Below, piece by piece: positions 27,849 through 36,879 of a stretch of DNA of 38,041 nt. Positions within the stretch are counted from its first letter, which is position 1; each line of letters begins with the position of its first letter. Origin of the DNA: Pectobacterium brasiliense (lineage in GTDB: Bacteria; Pseudomonadota; Gammaproteobacteria; Enterobacterales; Enterobacteriaceae); assembly GCF_013449685.1 (NCBI RefSeq), contig NZ_JACDSF010000031.1, positions 78,224 to 116,264 on the forward strand. The letters run 5' to 3'. A model generated the notes under the pieces. It worked only from the letters and a program-made list of their open reading frames with translations. It did no database searches and was not told the DNA's origin. A program made the position numbers and the translations under genes.

Positions 27849-30305
27849 TTATTCCTCAGATTTCTTCTTTGCTCGTTTAGCCTTCGTCGCGGCGGCAATT
27901 TTACGCGTTTTTTCCGCGTTCTTTTTCGCTTTATCGCGGTTCTTTTTCGGCTTGGCTTTTGGCTTATCCGATTTCGCGTTGCTATCGCCTTCTTTGCGGA
28001 ATGCGGCATCCGGCTCAAAGTTTGCCGGCGCTTTACTGGCGCTGCGACGACGTCGAGCTGGTTTGGCCTCACGCGACTCCGGCTTCTTCACACGGTCGCG
28101 CGCCGTTTTACCTTCGCCACGCACCTTACGCGTGCTGGAAATCAGCGCGAAATCAATGTTGCGCTCATCCATATGAACAGCTTCAACACGAATTTCGACT
28201 TCATCACCCAGACGATAAACCTGCCCGCGTGATTCGCCGATCAGCCGCTGGCCGATATTATCGTAGCGGTAGTAGTCATTATCCAGCGTGGAAACGTGCA
28301 CCAGCCCATCGATAAACAAATCTTTCAGGCGTACGAAGAAGCCAAAACCGGTCACACTGGCGATAATCCCCGTAAAGACCTCACCCACGTGATCCTGCAT
28401 AAAGTCGCATTTCAGCCAGTCCGCAACGTCACGCGTAGCTTCATCCGCACGGCGCTCCGTCATCGAGCAATGCATACCCAGCTGTAGCATTTCGTTAATG
28501 TCACTATGCCAGCCGCCCGTTGACGTCCAGCGCTCATGACGATCGCTCAGCAGATACTTAATCGCGCGGTGCAGCGACAGGTCAGGATAACGACGAATCG
28601 GTGACGTGAAATGGCCGTAAGACGTTAATGCCAGACCGAAGTGGCCTCGGTTCTCTGGGTCATAAATCGCCTGCTTCATTGAACGCAGCAGCATAGTTTG
28701 CAGCATTTCCCGATCGGGACGGTCAGCCAACTCGTTCATCAATTCTGCGTAATCTTTCGGCTGTGGTTTCATTCCGCCTTTCAGCGTCAGCCCCAGTTCG
28801 CCCAGTACGCTACGCAGGGCTAATACATGGTCTTCACTCGGCTGATCGTGCACACGGAACAGCGCTGGCTCTTCGTTTTTCTCCACAAATTTCGCGGCGG
28901 AGATATTCGCCAGAATCATGCACTCTTCGATCAGCTTGTGTGCATCGTTACGCACCACCGCTTCCACACGCTCGATACGGCGTTCAGCGTTGAAAATGAA
29001 CTTCGCCTCTTCCGTTTCAAACGCGATGCCGCCACGCACTTCACGCGCGTGTTCAAGTGCCTTGTACATCCGGTGCAGCTCTTCCAATCCACCGACCAGC
29101 GGCTTGTAGTGCTCGCGCAGCTCGGCGTCGCCTTGCAGAATATGCCACACTTTGGTGTAGGTCAGACGCGCATGTGAACTCATCACCGCTTCATAGAACT
29201 TATAGGACGACAGCTTACCCTGTGCCGAAACGGTCATTTCACAGACCATACACAGGCGATCGACCTGCGGGTTAAGCGAACAGAGCCCGTTCGACAGGAC
29301 TTCCGGCAGCATCGGCACCACCTGCGACGGGAAGTACACCGAGGTACCACGCGCCCGCGCTTCATGGTCGAGCGGCGTATTTGGCCGAACGTAATAGCTC
29401 ACATCCGCAATCGCAACCCATAAGCGCCAGCCACCGCCGCGTTTCGGTTCACAGTGCACCGCGTCATCGAAATCGCGCGCATCTTCGCCGTCAATGGTGA
29501 CAAGCGGCAACTTACGCAGATCCACACGGCCTTTTTTCGCGGCTTCCGGCACCTCTTCGGAGAGATCTTTCACCTGCTCTTCCACTTTAGGTGGCCAGGT
29601 GTGCGGAATATCATGGGTACGCAGGGCGATATCCACCGCCAACCCGGTACCCATGTTGTCACCGAGGATCTCGACGATCTTACCCACCGCTTTCGTGCGG
29701 CGTGTGGCGCGTTGCGTCAGCTCAACCACCACCACGAAGCCCATACGGGCACCGTTAATTTCTTCTTTCGGGATCAGAATATCGAAGCTCAGGCGGCTGT
29801 CATCCGGCACCACGAACCCAACACCGGCATCGACAAAATAGCGGCCGACAATTTGTCCGGTACGCGGTTCCAGCACGCGCACAATGCGCCCTTCACGACG
29901 CCCTTTACGATCCGCACCCAGCGGCTGTGCCAGCACTACATCGCCGTGAATCGCCCGTTTCATCTCTTCGGCCGACAGATAAAGATCGTCTTTGCGGCCT
30001 TCCACGCGCAGGAAGCCGAAACCATCGCGGTGACCAATGACCGTACCGCGCAGCAGATCGAGTTTTTCCGGCAAGGCATAGCACTGACGGCGGGTAAAAA
30101 TAAGCTGACCATCACGCTCCATCGCACGCAGGCGACGGCGCAGCGCTTCGAGAGCGTCTTCTCCGGTTAATTGCAGGTCGGCGGCTAATTCTTCTCGGCT
30201 AATCGGGGTATCGCGCTTGGCGATGTGCGCCAAAATATATTCACGACTGGGGATGGGAGATTCGTATTTTTCTGCTTCTCGTTCCTGGAATGGATCTTGT
30301 GACAT
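27849..30305 (-). CDS. rnr: Exoribonuclease R (RNase R)
   Basis: Processive 3'-to-5' exoribonuclease of the RNB family (818 residues) that degrades structured RNA, works in rRNA quality control and trans-translation, and is cold- and stress-induced in E. coli. Order: N-terminal winged-helix segment (about 1-80), cold-shock domains CSD1/CSD2 (about 85-240), RNB domain with catalytic [11 protein letters not shown] (D272, D278, D280, D281), S1 domain (about 645-725, [18 protein letters not shown]) and a Lys-rich tail of about 85 residues. The Met at 30305 ([10 protein letters not shown]) is preferred: AGGAAC precedes it and it matches the E. coli start, although the frame is open 15 codons further. 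It begins 41 bases after nsrR stops. Confidence 0.98.
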   Translation of the reverse strand: MSQDPFQEREAEKYESPIPSREYILAHIAKRDTPISREELAADLQLTGEDALEALRRRLRAMERDGQLIFTRRQCYALPEKLDLLRGTVIGHRDGFGFLRVEGRKDDLYLSAEEMKRAIHGDVVLAQPLGADRKGRREGRIVRVLEPRTGQIVGRYFVDAGVGFVVPDDSRLSFDILIPKEEINGARMGFVVVVELTQRATRRTKAVGKIVEILGDNMGTGLAVDIALRTHDIPHTWPPKVEEQVKDLSEEVPEAAKKGRVDLRKLPLVTIDGEDARDFDDAVHCEPKRGGGWRLWVAIADVSYYVRPNTPLDHEARARGTSVYFPSQVVPMLPEVLSNGLCSLNPQVDRLCMVCEMTVSAQGKLSSYKFYEAVMSSHARLTYTKVWHILQGDAELREHYKPLVGGLEELHRMYKALEHAREVRGGIAFETEEAKFIFNAERRIERVEAVVRNDAHKLIEECMILANISAAKFVEKNEEPALFRVHDQPSEDHVLALRSVLGELGLTLKGGMKPQPKDYAELMNELADRPDREMLQTMLLRSMKQAIYDPENRGHFGLALTSYGHFTSPIRRYPDLSLHRAIKYLLSDRHERWTSTGGWHSDINEMLQLGMHCSMTERRADEATRDVADWLKCDFMQDHVGEVFTGIIASVTGFGFFVRLKDLFIDGLVHVSTLDNDYYRYDNIGQRLIGESRGQVYRLGDEVEIRVEAVHMDERNIDFALISSTRKVRGEGKTARDRVKKPESREAKPARRRRSASKAPANFEPDAAFRKEGDSNAKSDKPKAKPKKNRDKAKKNAEKTRKIAAATKAKRAKKKSEE

Positions 30306-30346
30306 TGCGGTTCCTCCGTTGTCATCAGCAGGAGGCTGAACAAAAC

Positions 30347-30772
30347 TCATTCAACCAACAATAATTTATAAAGCGGTGGGTTTTCTTTGACCATATCAGC
30401 TAGCGTGTATTGATCCAGCTCATGCAGGAAATTTTGTACTGCCTGTTGAAGCACCTGCTTTAAGCGACAGGCCGGCGTAATGTGGCAAAATTCATGGCTA
30501 CAGTTAACCAGTGTGAGCGGCTCCAATTCGCGCACCACATCGCCAATTCGGATGGTTTCTGCCGGTTTCCCTAGACGGATACCGCCATTCTTGCCACGCA
30601 CGGCCATCACCAACCCAGCACGACTAAGTTGATTGATAATTTTGACCATATGATTACGGGACACGCCATACACTTCCGTGACTTCCGAAATGCTGGTCAT
30701 TTTCCCGCTCGGCAGCGATGCCATATAAATCAGCGCCCGCAAACCATAATCCGTAAAACTTGTTAACTGCAC
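30347..30772 (-). CDS. nsrR: Nitric-oxide-sensing transcriptional repressor NsrR
   Basis: Rrf2-family iron-sulfur repressor (141 residues, as in E. coli). The winged helix at the N-terminus ([20 protein letters not shown], then [19 protein letters not shown]) binds 23-base palindromes; the three cluster ligands are C91, C96 and C102 in [15 protein letters not shown] destroys the cluster and lifts repression of genes such as ytfE, hmp and hcp. The start is GTG, as in E. coli, with GAGG 5 bases upstream. Its own leader contains two inverted repeats. First gene of nsrR-rnr-rlmB; a matching operator is at ytfE (16092-16114). Confidence 0.97.
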   Translation of the reverse strand: MQLTSFTDYGLRALIYMASLPSGKMTSISEVTEVYGVSRNHMVKIINQLSRAGLVMAVRGKNGGIRLGKPAETIRIGDVVRELEPLTLVNCSHEFCHITPACRLKQVLQQAVQNFLHELDQYTLADMVKENPPLYKLLLVE

Positions 30773-30782
30773 ATAAACCTCG

Positions 30783-30798
30783 GATACCTCTGGGTATC
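30783..30798. promoter_or_regulatory. Inverted repeat GATACC-TCTG-GGTATC just upstream of the nsrR ribosome-binding site
   Basis: Perfect 6-bp inverted repeat with a 4-base loop, 10 bases before the nsrR GTG and directly next to its GAGG ribosome-binding site. It could be a DNA operator or an mRNA hairpin limiting NsrR synthesis. It does not resemble the 23-base NsrR site. Confidence 0.45.
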
Positions 30799-30805
30799 AT
30801 TGACT

Positions 30806-30822
30806 GGCGTATTGAGTACGCC
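30806..30822. promoter_or_regulatory. Second inverted repeat GGCGTA-N5-TACGCC in the nsrR leader
   Basis: Perfect 6-bp inverted repeat with a 5-base loop, 7 bases beyond the first. No canonical sigma-70 promoter is clear nearby. Confidence 0.4.
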
Positions 30823-30893
30823 CCTGAAAAACCAACGCTATTAACAGATAATAAACCAGGCGTAAACGCTACGGCTAATTATTTATACCCTTT

Positions 30894-30924
30894 GCGTTGA
30901 GAGAAACCTGCGTTGAGAGAAACC
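30894..30924. repeat. Tandem 15-bp duplication between nsrR and mcp4 (16-bp period)
   Basis: GCGTTGAGAGAAACC occurs exactly at 30894-30908 and 30910-30924. The surrounding 343-base gap (30773-31115) holds no other gene that I can support; a weak sigma-28-like ACAGATAA is at 31027-31034. Confidence 0.85.
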
Positions 30925-31115
30925 AGTGTGAGAAAAGCCTGTGTTGCGGGAGGCCTCTTGGCTACGCTCTTCTTGCCCAATCCTTTTCACGTCTGCCATA
31001 GCTTTTTAATTTTATCTCACCGCAACACAGATAACGTATTCTCTTTAGTGACACATACTACACTCAGTGATGACTGGTTTATCACCGACGAAGGCGGCGT
31101 AAGGAAAAGGACACC

Positions 31116-32687
31116 ATGAGGTTGAAAAATATTTCTATTCGTACCGGCTTATTAACGTTATTGCTATTAACCACCCTGTTGCTGCTTATCGTCAGCAGCA
31201 TGGGCGTGGTTGCGATTAAGAAAGACAGGGAAACGCTGACAGCACAAAACCAGATTCAGGGCATTGAGCTGGGCAACCTGATGAGCGGCTATAACCAGAC
31301 GCTCAGCGCACGTGCCTCGGCAACGCTCGCCGTCAGAAAGATCGAAATCGGTTTGCTGGACGACGGAACCAAGGAAACCGGGGGCGTAGAGAAGCATCTT
31401 CGCCAATCGCAGGAAGATATTGAACGCGTGATCCAATCGGCCAATGCCGATCCTAAACAGCAAGCGCTGGCGCAGGACGTGTTGAAAACCTATCAGGCCT
31501 ATTTTCAGCAGGGCATGACCCCGATGCTAAGTGCACTGCAAAAACAGTATACCGACGAATATTATGACGTTCTGGAAAAACAGCTCGGCCCGCTGAGTGA
31601 AGCCTTTGATTTATCAATCCAGAATTTCCGTCAATATGCCCAAGAGCTTTCCGAACAGGGTCTGGCACAGTCCGAGCGCAACGAGCGCATCATGCTGTTG
31701 CTCATTGCCATCGCCTGCCTGCTGTCTATCACGCTGGTGGCATTAGCCTGGGTCGCACTGCGACACATGCTGCTCAAGCCGCTGGACTATGCCATTGAGC
31801 AACTGGAGCAGGTTGCTGCCGGTAATTTGACCCGCCGCCTGATGCAAGGGGGAGACAACGAACTGGGTCGACTCAATGATGCTATCGGCCGCATGCAGGG
31901 TGCGCTGCTGGAGTCGGTCAGTCAAGTGCGCGATGCCAGCACGCAAATCGATCTCGGTAGCCGCGAACTGTTTGAAGAAAACGCTCAGCTTTCCCAACGC
32001 ACCGAAGAATCCGTTGCTGCACTGGAACAGACGGCTGCGAGCATGGAGCAATTGAGCGCGACGGTGAAACTCAATGCCGATCACGCGGAACTCGCGTATC
32101 AGCTTGCCAATAATGTCTCGAACACCAGCAACCGCAGTAACGAGTCTGTCTGTTACGTCATTGAAAAAATGCAGGAGATCGCCACCAGCGCCAAGCGCAT
32201 CAATGACATTCTCAGCGTCATTGACGGCATCGCATTCCAGACCAATATTCTGGCACTGAACGCCTCCGTTGAGTCCGCTCGCGCAGGCGAACAAGGCAGA
32301 GGCTTTGCTGTCGTCGCCGGAGAGGTACGCAATCTGGCGCAGCATAGTTCGCATGCAGCAAAAGAGATTCGTGCATTAATTTTGGATTCCCAGACGCGCG
32401 TGTCAGAAGGGCTTGAATTAGCCTCTAAAGCGGGTGAAACCATGGACGAAGTGACCGACGAAATCATCCGTATTACGCAATTGATGCGGGATATCTCCAC
32501 CGCCACGCAAGAACAGCATCGCGGTATTGAGCAGGTTAACGTCGCCTTCACACAGATCGATAAGGTCGCTCAACACAACGCGCAGCTCGTCAAAGCCTCA
32601 TCGGCGACGACACAGTCGTTGGAACAGCAGTCTCAACAACTCATGCGGTCTATGGCACTGTTTCAGGTCGAGCCTCGACTTTCCTAA
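31116..32687 (+). CDS. Methyl-accepting chemotaxis protein, Tar-like, with altered signalling tip (mcp4)
   Basis: Chemoreceptor of 523 residues, closest in layout to mcp1 (both open with a similar RNITIKT/KNISIRT anchor). TM1 is about 11-33, the periplasmic Tar-type helical domain about 35-190, TM2 about 193-215, HAMP about 216-269. The tip reads [20 protein letters not shown]: two normally invariant Ala are Ser, and the next helix reads LAQHSSHAAKEI where most receptors have [12 protein letters not shown]. Glu and Arg residues needed for CheA/CheW contact remain, so it is probably functional. R66 and R74 match part of the Tar/Tsr arginine pattern. No NWETF pentapeptide. AAGGAAAAGG precedes the ATG; no clear sigma-28 promoter was found. 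The ligand is unknown. Confidence 0.92.
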   Translation: MRLKNISIRTGLLTLLLLTTLLLLIVSSMGVVAIKKDRETLTAQNQIQGIELGNLMSGYNQTLSARASATLAVRKIEIGLLDDGTKETGGVEKHLRQSQEDIERVIQSANADPKQQALAQDVLKTYQAYFQQGMTPMLSALQKQYTDEYYDVLEKQLGPLSEAFDLSIQNFRQYAQELSEQGLAQSERNERIMLLLIAIACLLSITLVALAWVALRHMLLKPLDYAIEQLEQVAAGNLTRRLMQGGDNELGRLNDAIGRMQGALLESVSQVRDASTQIDLGSRELFEENAQLSQRTEESVAALEQTAASMEQLSATVKLNADHAELAYQLANNVSNTSNRSNESVCYVIEKMQEIATSAKRINDILSVIDGIAFQTNILALNASVESARAGEQGRGFAVVAGEVRNLAQHSSHAAKEIRALILDSQTRVSEGLELASKAGETMDEVTDEIIRITQLMRDISTATQEQHRGIEQVNVAFTQIDKVAQHNAQLVKASSATTQSLEQQSQQLMRSMALFQVEPRLS

Positions 32688-32714
32688 TCTACTGATGGAT
32701 TGCACCGCCTGTGC

Positions 32715-33728
32715 TCAGCCAGCGCTAAAACGGTGTGAAATAAGCCCATCCCGACAGCGCTGCTGGTAGCTTTGCTCGAACGTTTGCATGCCTGCAGCGG
32801 CTCCGGTTTGAATCAGGCTAGGAAGCTGGTGCGTTTTCCCTTCCCGAATCAGGTTACTGACCGCCGCCGTCGCCGTCAGCACTTCATAAAGCGCAATTCG
32901 GCCACCTTGAACGGCGGGTAATAATTTTTGCGTCACCACGGCCTGCAAACAGGTAGCTAACTGGCTACGAACATAGGCTTTCTCTTCACCGGGAAAGACG
33001 TCAATCAGACGATCGACCGCCTGCGATGCACTACGTGTATGCAGCGTCGACAACACCAGATGGCCGGTTTCCGCCGCCGTCAGCGCCAGCCGAATCGTCT
33101 CCGTATCGCGCAATTCGCCCAGCAGAATGACATCGGGATCCTCCCGCAATGCGGCCCGTAGCGCCTGCGCAAAGGACGCACTGTGCGCACCCATCTCCCG
33201 CTGTTGAATCAGGCAACGTCGGCTGGCATGGATAAATTCGATCGGATCCTCCAGCGTAATCACATGGCGATCGCTGCTGTCGTTTAACGCCCCAAGCATG
33301 GCCGCCAGCGTCGTGGATTTGCCGCTCCCCGTCGCACCGGTAATCAGGATCAGACCGTTCGGTTTCTCCAGCAGCGTCGAGAGAACGGGGGGTGCCTGTA
33401 GCGTCGCCAATGAAGGTTGAACGGACGGGATAATACGCAGCGCCGCAGACAGCCCTTCCCGCTGGCGAAATACATTCACCCGCAGGCGTTGTCCATCGGG
33501 CAGCATTAATGCCCCGTCCACCTGCCCAGCCTGCCGCAATTGCTCTCTCTGAGCGGGTTCAAGCCAGGCATCGCACCATTGTGCCACCTGATCCGACGTT
33601 AAACGTGGTAAGGTATTTTCAGGCTGTAGCCGCCCGTCCACACGCAGCACCGGCGGGTGACCGCTACAAAGGTGCAGATCCGAGGCATTATGTTTTACAC
33701 TACGCGCCATCCACTCATCCAACTCCAT
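32715..33728 (-). CDS. yggR: PilT-like twitching motility ATPase YggR
   Basis: Cytoplasmic secretion-type hexameric ATPase (337 residues) of the PilT family, which powers pilus retraction in type IV pilus systems. Motifs: Walker A GATGSGKST (131-139), Asp box TLEDPIEF (158-165), Walker B region DVILLGELRD (199-208) and His box TGHLVLSTLHT (221-231). The N-terminal PAS-like domain opens SVKHNASDLHLCSG. No pilus genes are in this window; enteric YggR usually lies beside yggS without them, so its partner is unclear. AGGAGG precedes the ATG at 33728; a longer frame overlaps yggS and is unlikely. It is divergent from yggS with only 20 bases between starts. Confidence 0.93.
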   Translation of the reverse strand: MELDEWMARSVKHNASDLHLCSGHPPVLRVDGRLQPENTLPRLTSDQVAQWCDAWLEPAQREQLRQAGQVDGALMLPDGQRLRVNVFRQREGLSAALRIIPSVQPSLATLQAPPVLSTLLEKPNGLILITGATGSGKSTTLAAMLGALNDSSDRHVITLEDPIEFIHASRRCLIQQREMGAHSASFAQALRAALREDPDVILLGELRDTETIRLALTAAETGHLVLSTLHTRSASQAVDRLIDVFPGEEKAYVRSQLATCLQAVVTQKLLPAVQGGRIALYEVLTATAAVSNLIREGKTHQLPSLIQTGAAAGMQTFEQSYQQRCRDGLISHRFSAG

Positions 33729-33748
33729 AGATAACCTCCTGAATAACC

Positions 33749-34462
33749 ATGACGATAATCCAGCAGAATCTACAGGACATCCGGCAGCAAATCGCCACCG
33801 CCGCAGCGCATTGCGCACGGGCACCAGAAGAAATTACGCTACTTGCAGTCAGTAAAACCAAACCTGTGAGCGCGATCGAAGAAGCGATTGCGGCAGGGCA
33901 ACGGGCGTTTGGTGAGAACTATGTCCAGGAAGGCGTGGAGAAGATCCATTATTTCCAGAAAAACCACCCAGACACACCGTTGGAGTGGCACTTTATCGGC
34001 CCGCTACAGTCAAATAAAAGTCGACTGGTGGCCGAGAATTTTGACTGGTTTCACACCGTGGATCGTCTGCGCATCGCGCAGCGTCTGAGCGAACAGCGCC
34101 CGACCACCTTGCCACCATTAAACGTTCTGTTGCAGATTAATATCAGCAGCGAACCGAGCAAATCAGGCATTATGGTGGATGAATTAGCAGAGCTTGCCGC
34201 CAGCGTCGCCGCACTGCCCAACCTGCGTCTGCGTGGCCTGATGGCGATTCCGGCACCGGAAACCGATTACGAGAAGCAGTTGGCTGTTTTCAAACAAATG
34301 GCCGCGCTGTTGCAAACGTTGTCCGCAAATTATCCGCATATTGATACACTTTCTATGGGGATGACGGACGACATGCGCGCGGCGATTAGCGCCGGCAGCA
34401 CGATGGTGCGCATTGGTACGGCAATCTTTGGCGCGCGCGACTATTCAGTCAAAAACGCCTAA
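33749..34462 (+). CDS. yggS: PLP homeostasis protein YggS (PLPBP family)
   Basis: Cytoplasmic alanine-racemase-fold protein (237 residues) that binds pyridoxal 5'-phosphate without known catalysis and helps maintain free PLP and branched-chain amino acid balance. The PLP lysine is K36 in LLAVSKTKP; GENYVQEG, WHFIGPLQSNK, SMGMTDDM and GSTMVRIGTAIFG mark the fold and phosphate site. The start is close to the divergent yggR start, so its promoter must lie inside yggR; no good ribosome-binding site is visible (the AGGAGG there is on the other strand). First gene of the run to hemW; proC follows 88 bases later. Confidence 0.96.
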   Translation: MTIIQQNLQDIRQQIATAAAHCARAPEEITLLAVSKTKPVSAIEEAIAAGQRAFGENYVQEGVEKIHYFQKNHPDTPLEWHFIGPLQSNKSRLVAENFDWFHTVDRLRIAQRLSEQRPTTLPPLNVLLQINISSEPSKSGIMVDELAELAASVAALPNLRLRGLMAIPAPETDYEKQLAVFKQMAALLQTLSANYPHIDTLSMGMTDDMRAAISAGSTMVRIGTAIFGARDYSVKNA

Positions 34463-34550
34463 CTGTCAGTAAAAGATCCATAAATAGGAGTACGCGCTGA
34501 ACGGCACGTCATCTTTGACAGAATACAAACGGAACAGGTGATTAGCGATA

Positions 34551-35378
34551 ATGCAGATGCAACAACGTAAAATAGCGTTTATTGGTGCCGGAAACATGGC
34601 GCAGGCCATTATCGCCGGATTAGTCAACGGCGGTTATCCCGCTCAACACATCAGCGTCTGCGCGCCTTCGGGTAAGAATCGCGATGCGCTGGCTGCACAG
34701 TATGGCGTGATCAGCAGTGCGGACAATGTCCGCTGCGCTCAGGAAGCGGACGTTATTGTGCTGGCCGTCAAACCGCAGATGATGGCAACGGTTTGCGAAC
34801 CGTTGCGTGAACAGGTCAATTTCAGCGGTAAGCTGGTGCTGTCTATTGCCGCAGGCATCAACGTCGCGCGTTTTCAGGCGCTGCTGGGCGAACCGCTGAA
34901 TATCGTGCGGATTATGCCAAACACGCCGTCTCTGGTCGGCAAAGGCATGAGCGGAATGTATGCCCCCGCCTCCGTCAGTCAGGCTGATAAAGATTTCACG
35001 GCACAGCTGATGCAGAGCGTCGGTAAAATTTGCTGGGTGGATAGCGAGCAAGGTATCAACGGCGTGATCGCCGCGGCGGGCAGCGCACCGGCCTATTTCT
35101 TCCTGTTTATGGAAGCGATGCAGCAGGAAGCCATCCGTCAGGGGTTCAGCCAGGAAACAGCTCGCTTGCTGGTGCAACAGGCCGCGTCAGGTGCTGCCGC
35201 GCTGGTTGAAGCCAATCCGGATACGCCGCTGTCGACCCTGCGGGAGAATGTTACCTCTAAGGGCGGCACCACGGCAGAAGCTCTGCGGGTATTTAACGAA
35301 CAGCAGTTGACGCAAACCGTGGCCGAGGCCATGCAGGCGGCAATTGCTCGCGCACAGGAAATGGAAACGCTTTTTTAA
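34551..35378 (+). CDS. proC: Pyrroline-5-carboxylate reductase ProC
   Basis: Cytoplasmic NAD(P)H-dependent enzyme (275 residues) for the last step of proline synthesis, reducing pyrroline-5-carboxylate. The N-terminal Rossmann fold has IAFIGAGNMAQAIIAGL (8-24) and VIVLAVKPQ; the C-terminal dimer and substrate domain contains IVRIMPNTPSLVGKGM, AAGSAPAYFF and the family signature LRENVTSKGGTTAEAL. The first ATG is used because AGGTG lies upstream; the ATG two codons later is an alternative. In E. coli proC lies elsewhere; here it sits between yggS and yggT, the order common in other gammaproteobacteria. Confidence 0.97.
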   Translation: MQMQQRKIAFIGAGNMAQAIIAGLVNGGYPAQHISVCAPSGKNRDALAAQYGVISSADNVRCAQEADVIVLAVKPQMMATVCEPLREQVNFSGKLVLSIAAGINVARFQALLGEPLNIVRIMPNTPSLVGKGMSGMYAPASVSQADKDFTAQLMQSVGKICWVDSEQGINGVIAAAGSAPAYFFLFMEAMQQEAIRQGFSQETARLLVQQAASGAAALVEANPDTPLSTLRENVTSKGGTTAEALRVFNEQQLTQTVAEAMQAAIARAQEMETLF

Positions 35379-35426
35379 CCACCGCGGGTTCCCCGATTCT
35401 TTATCTTATAAGGAAAAGACGTACTT

Positions 35427-35981
35427 ATGCTCACCCTGACTTTTCTGGTCAAAACGCTGGTCGACCTCTATGTAATGGTCCTGCTGCTGCGCATCTGGAT
35501 GCAGTGGTCACGCAGCGATTTTTATAACCCGCTATCGCAGTTTGTCGTCAAAATCACCCAGCCGATTGTCGGGCCGCTGCGCCGCATTCTGCCGTCGTTA
35601 GGGCCAATTGACAGCGCCTCACTGCTGCTGGCCTTTATTCTCACGACGATCAAATACCCGTTACTGCTGTTGATTCAGGTTGGCGCGATTTCCCTTAGCC
35701 CAATGAACCTGCTAGTCGGGCTGATTTCGCTGATTAAATCCGCGGGCTATCTGGTTTTCTGGGTCATCATCATCCGTTCCATCATGAGCTGGGTCAGTCA
35801 GGGCCGCAGCCCAATCGAATATCTGCTGCATCAGTTGACTGAACCGCTGATGGCACCGCTCCGCCGCATTATTCCGGTTATGGGCGGCATTGATTTCTCT
35901 GCGATGGCCGTGATTCTGATTCTGTATATGCTCAACTATCTGGGCATGGACCTGTTCCCGGGGCTGTGGTTCCTGCTGTGA
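35427..35981 (+). CDS. yggT: YggT family inner-membrane protein
   Basis: Polytopic inner-membrane protein (184 residues) built of two similar YggT units, each with two hydrophobic helices around a conserved amphipathic segment: [17 protein letters not shown] (about 46-62) and [17 protein letters not shown] (about 140-156). The function is not established; a link to osmotic shock resistance and potassium uptake has been proposed, and relatives occur near division genes. AAGGAAAAG lies before the ATG. Its stop overlaps the yggU start in GTGA, so the two are probably translated together. Confidence 0.95.
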   Translation: MLTLTFLVKTLVDLYVMVLLLRIWMQWSRSDFYNPLSQFVVKITQPIVGPLRRILPSLGPIDSASLLLAFILTTIKYPLLLLIQVGAISLSPMNLLVGLISLIKSAGYLVFWVIIIRSIMSWVSQGRSPIEYLLHQLTEPLMAPLRRIIPVMGGIDFSAMAVILILYMLNYLGMDLFPGLWFLL

Positions 35982-36268
35982 GTGCGATTACCCGCCACGG
36001 CGATGCGCTGGTGATTCGGCTGTATATTCAGCCGAAAGCCAGCCGGGATCAGATCGTGGGTTTGCATGGCGACGAGCTAAAAGTCGCCATCACTGCACCA
36101 CCGGTGGATGGGCAAGCCAACGCCCATCTGACCAAATTTCTCGCCAAACAGTTTCGGGTCGCCAAGAGTCTGGTCGTGATTGAAAAAGGCGAACTCGGGC
36201 GGCATAAACAGATTAGAATTACCCATCCGCAACACATCCCGGCTGACGTCGCGGACTTCATTGAATAA
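35978..36268 (+). CDS. yggU: DUF167 protein YggU
   Basis: Small protein (96 residues) of the DUF167 family. The core [37 protein letters not shown] is a hallmark, followed by [24 protein letters not shown]. Function unknown. The start is the GTG at 35978 that overlaps the yggT stop (GTGA), giving MSAITRHGD as in relatives; a GTG four codons earlier is less likely. It lies 17 bases upstream of rdgB. Confidence 0.94.
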   Translation: MSAITRHGDALVIRLYIQPKASRDQIVGLHGDELKVAITAPPVDGQANAHLTKFLAKQFRVAKSLVVIEKGELGRHKQIRITHPQHIPADVADFIE

Positions 36269-36285
36269 ATACGCAGGACAAGACG

Positions 36286-36879
36286 ATGCAAAAAGTGGTT
36301 TTGGCTACCGGAAACCCCGGTAAAGTGCGCGAGCTCGCCAGCTTGCTGGCCGATTTCGGTCTGGACATTGTGGCGCAGACCGAACTGGGCGTGGATTCCG
36401 CCGAAGAAACCGGCCTGACCTTTATCGAAAACGCCATCCTGAAAGCACGTCATGCAGCGCACATCACGGGACTGCCAGCCATTGCCGATGATTCTGGTCT
36501 GGCTGTCGATGCGCTGGGCGGCGCACCGGGCATTTACTCGGCACGCTACGCAGGCGTGGATGCCAGCGACCAGCAAAATCTGGACAAACTGCTGCTGACA
36601 CTAAAAGACGTACCGGACGCACAGCGCCGCGCCAGCTTCCACTGCGTGCTGGTGTATCTGCGCCACGCGGAAGACCCGACGCCGATTGTCTGCCACGGTA
36701 GCTGGCAGGGTGTGCTGACGCATGAAGCGGCGGGCAGCGGCGGTTTCGGCTATGATCCGATCTTCTTCGTGCCGGAGCTGGGTAAAACGGCAGCGGAACT
36801 GACGCGTGAAGAGAAGAACGCGCAGTCTCACCGCGGTCAGGCGCTGCGCCTGCTGCTGGATGCGCTACGCAATGCTTAA
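36286..36879 (+). CDS. rdgB: XTP/dITP diphosphatase RdgB (Ham1 family)
   Basis: Cytoplasmic nucleotide-pool sanitising enzyme (197 residues, as in E. coli) that hydrolyses dITP, XTP and dXTP to the monophosphate and pyrophosphate, keeping deaminated purines out of DNA and RNA. Motifs: [13 protein letters not shown] (4-16), the acidic [24 protein letters not shown] region, [11 protein letters not shown] and the C-terminal [19 protein letters not shown] precedes the ATG. The last 8 bases overlap the hemW start, so the two are probably translationally coupled. Confidence 0.98.
   Translation: MQKVVLATGNPGKVRELASLLADFGLDIVAQTELGVDSAEETGLTFIENAILKARHAAHITGLPAIADDSGLAVDALGGAPGIYSARYAGVDASDQQNLDKLLLTLKDVPDAQRRASFHCVLVYLRHAEDPTPIVCHGSWQGVLTHEAAGSGGFGYDPIFFVPELGKTAAELTREEKNAQSHRGQALRLLLDALRNA

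Noticed and set aside
29454-30170. A 238-codon open frame antisense to rnr
   Set aside because: Lies within the conserved RNase R coding sequence; a by-product of GC-rich third positions.
31008-31034. Possible sigma-28 promoter of mcp4 (ACAGATAA as -10)
   Set aside because: The -10 matches 6 of 8 but the -35 matches only about 3 of 8 at 11-base spacing; a 12-base spacer improves it slightly. Too weak to annotate.
31743-32354. A 203-codon open frame antisense to mcp4
   Set aside because: Antisense shadows of similar sequence appear under all four chemoreceptors, as expected of their shared signalling domain.
23015-32551. Long near-identical stretches shared by the four chemoreceptor genes, as possible mobile repeats
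   Set aside because: Similarity is confined to the coding sequence of the signalling domain, typical of paralogues; there are no terminal repeats or transposase.
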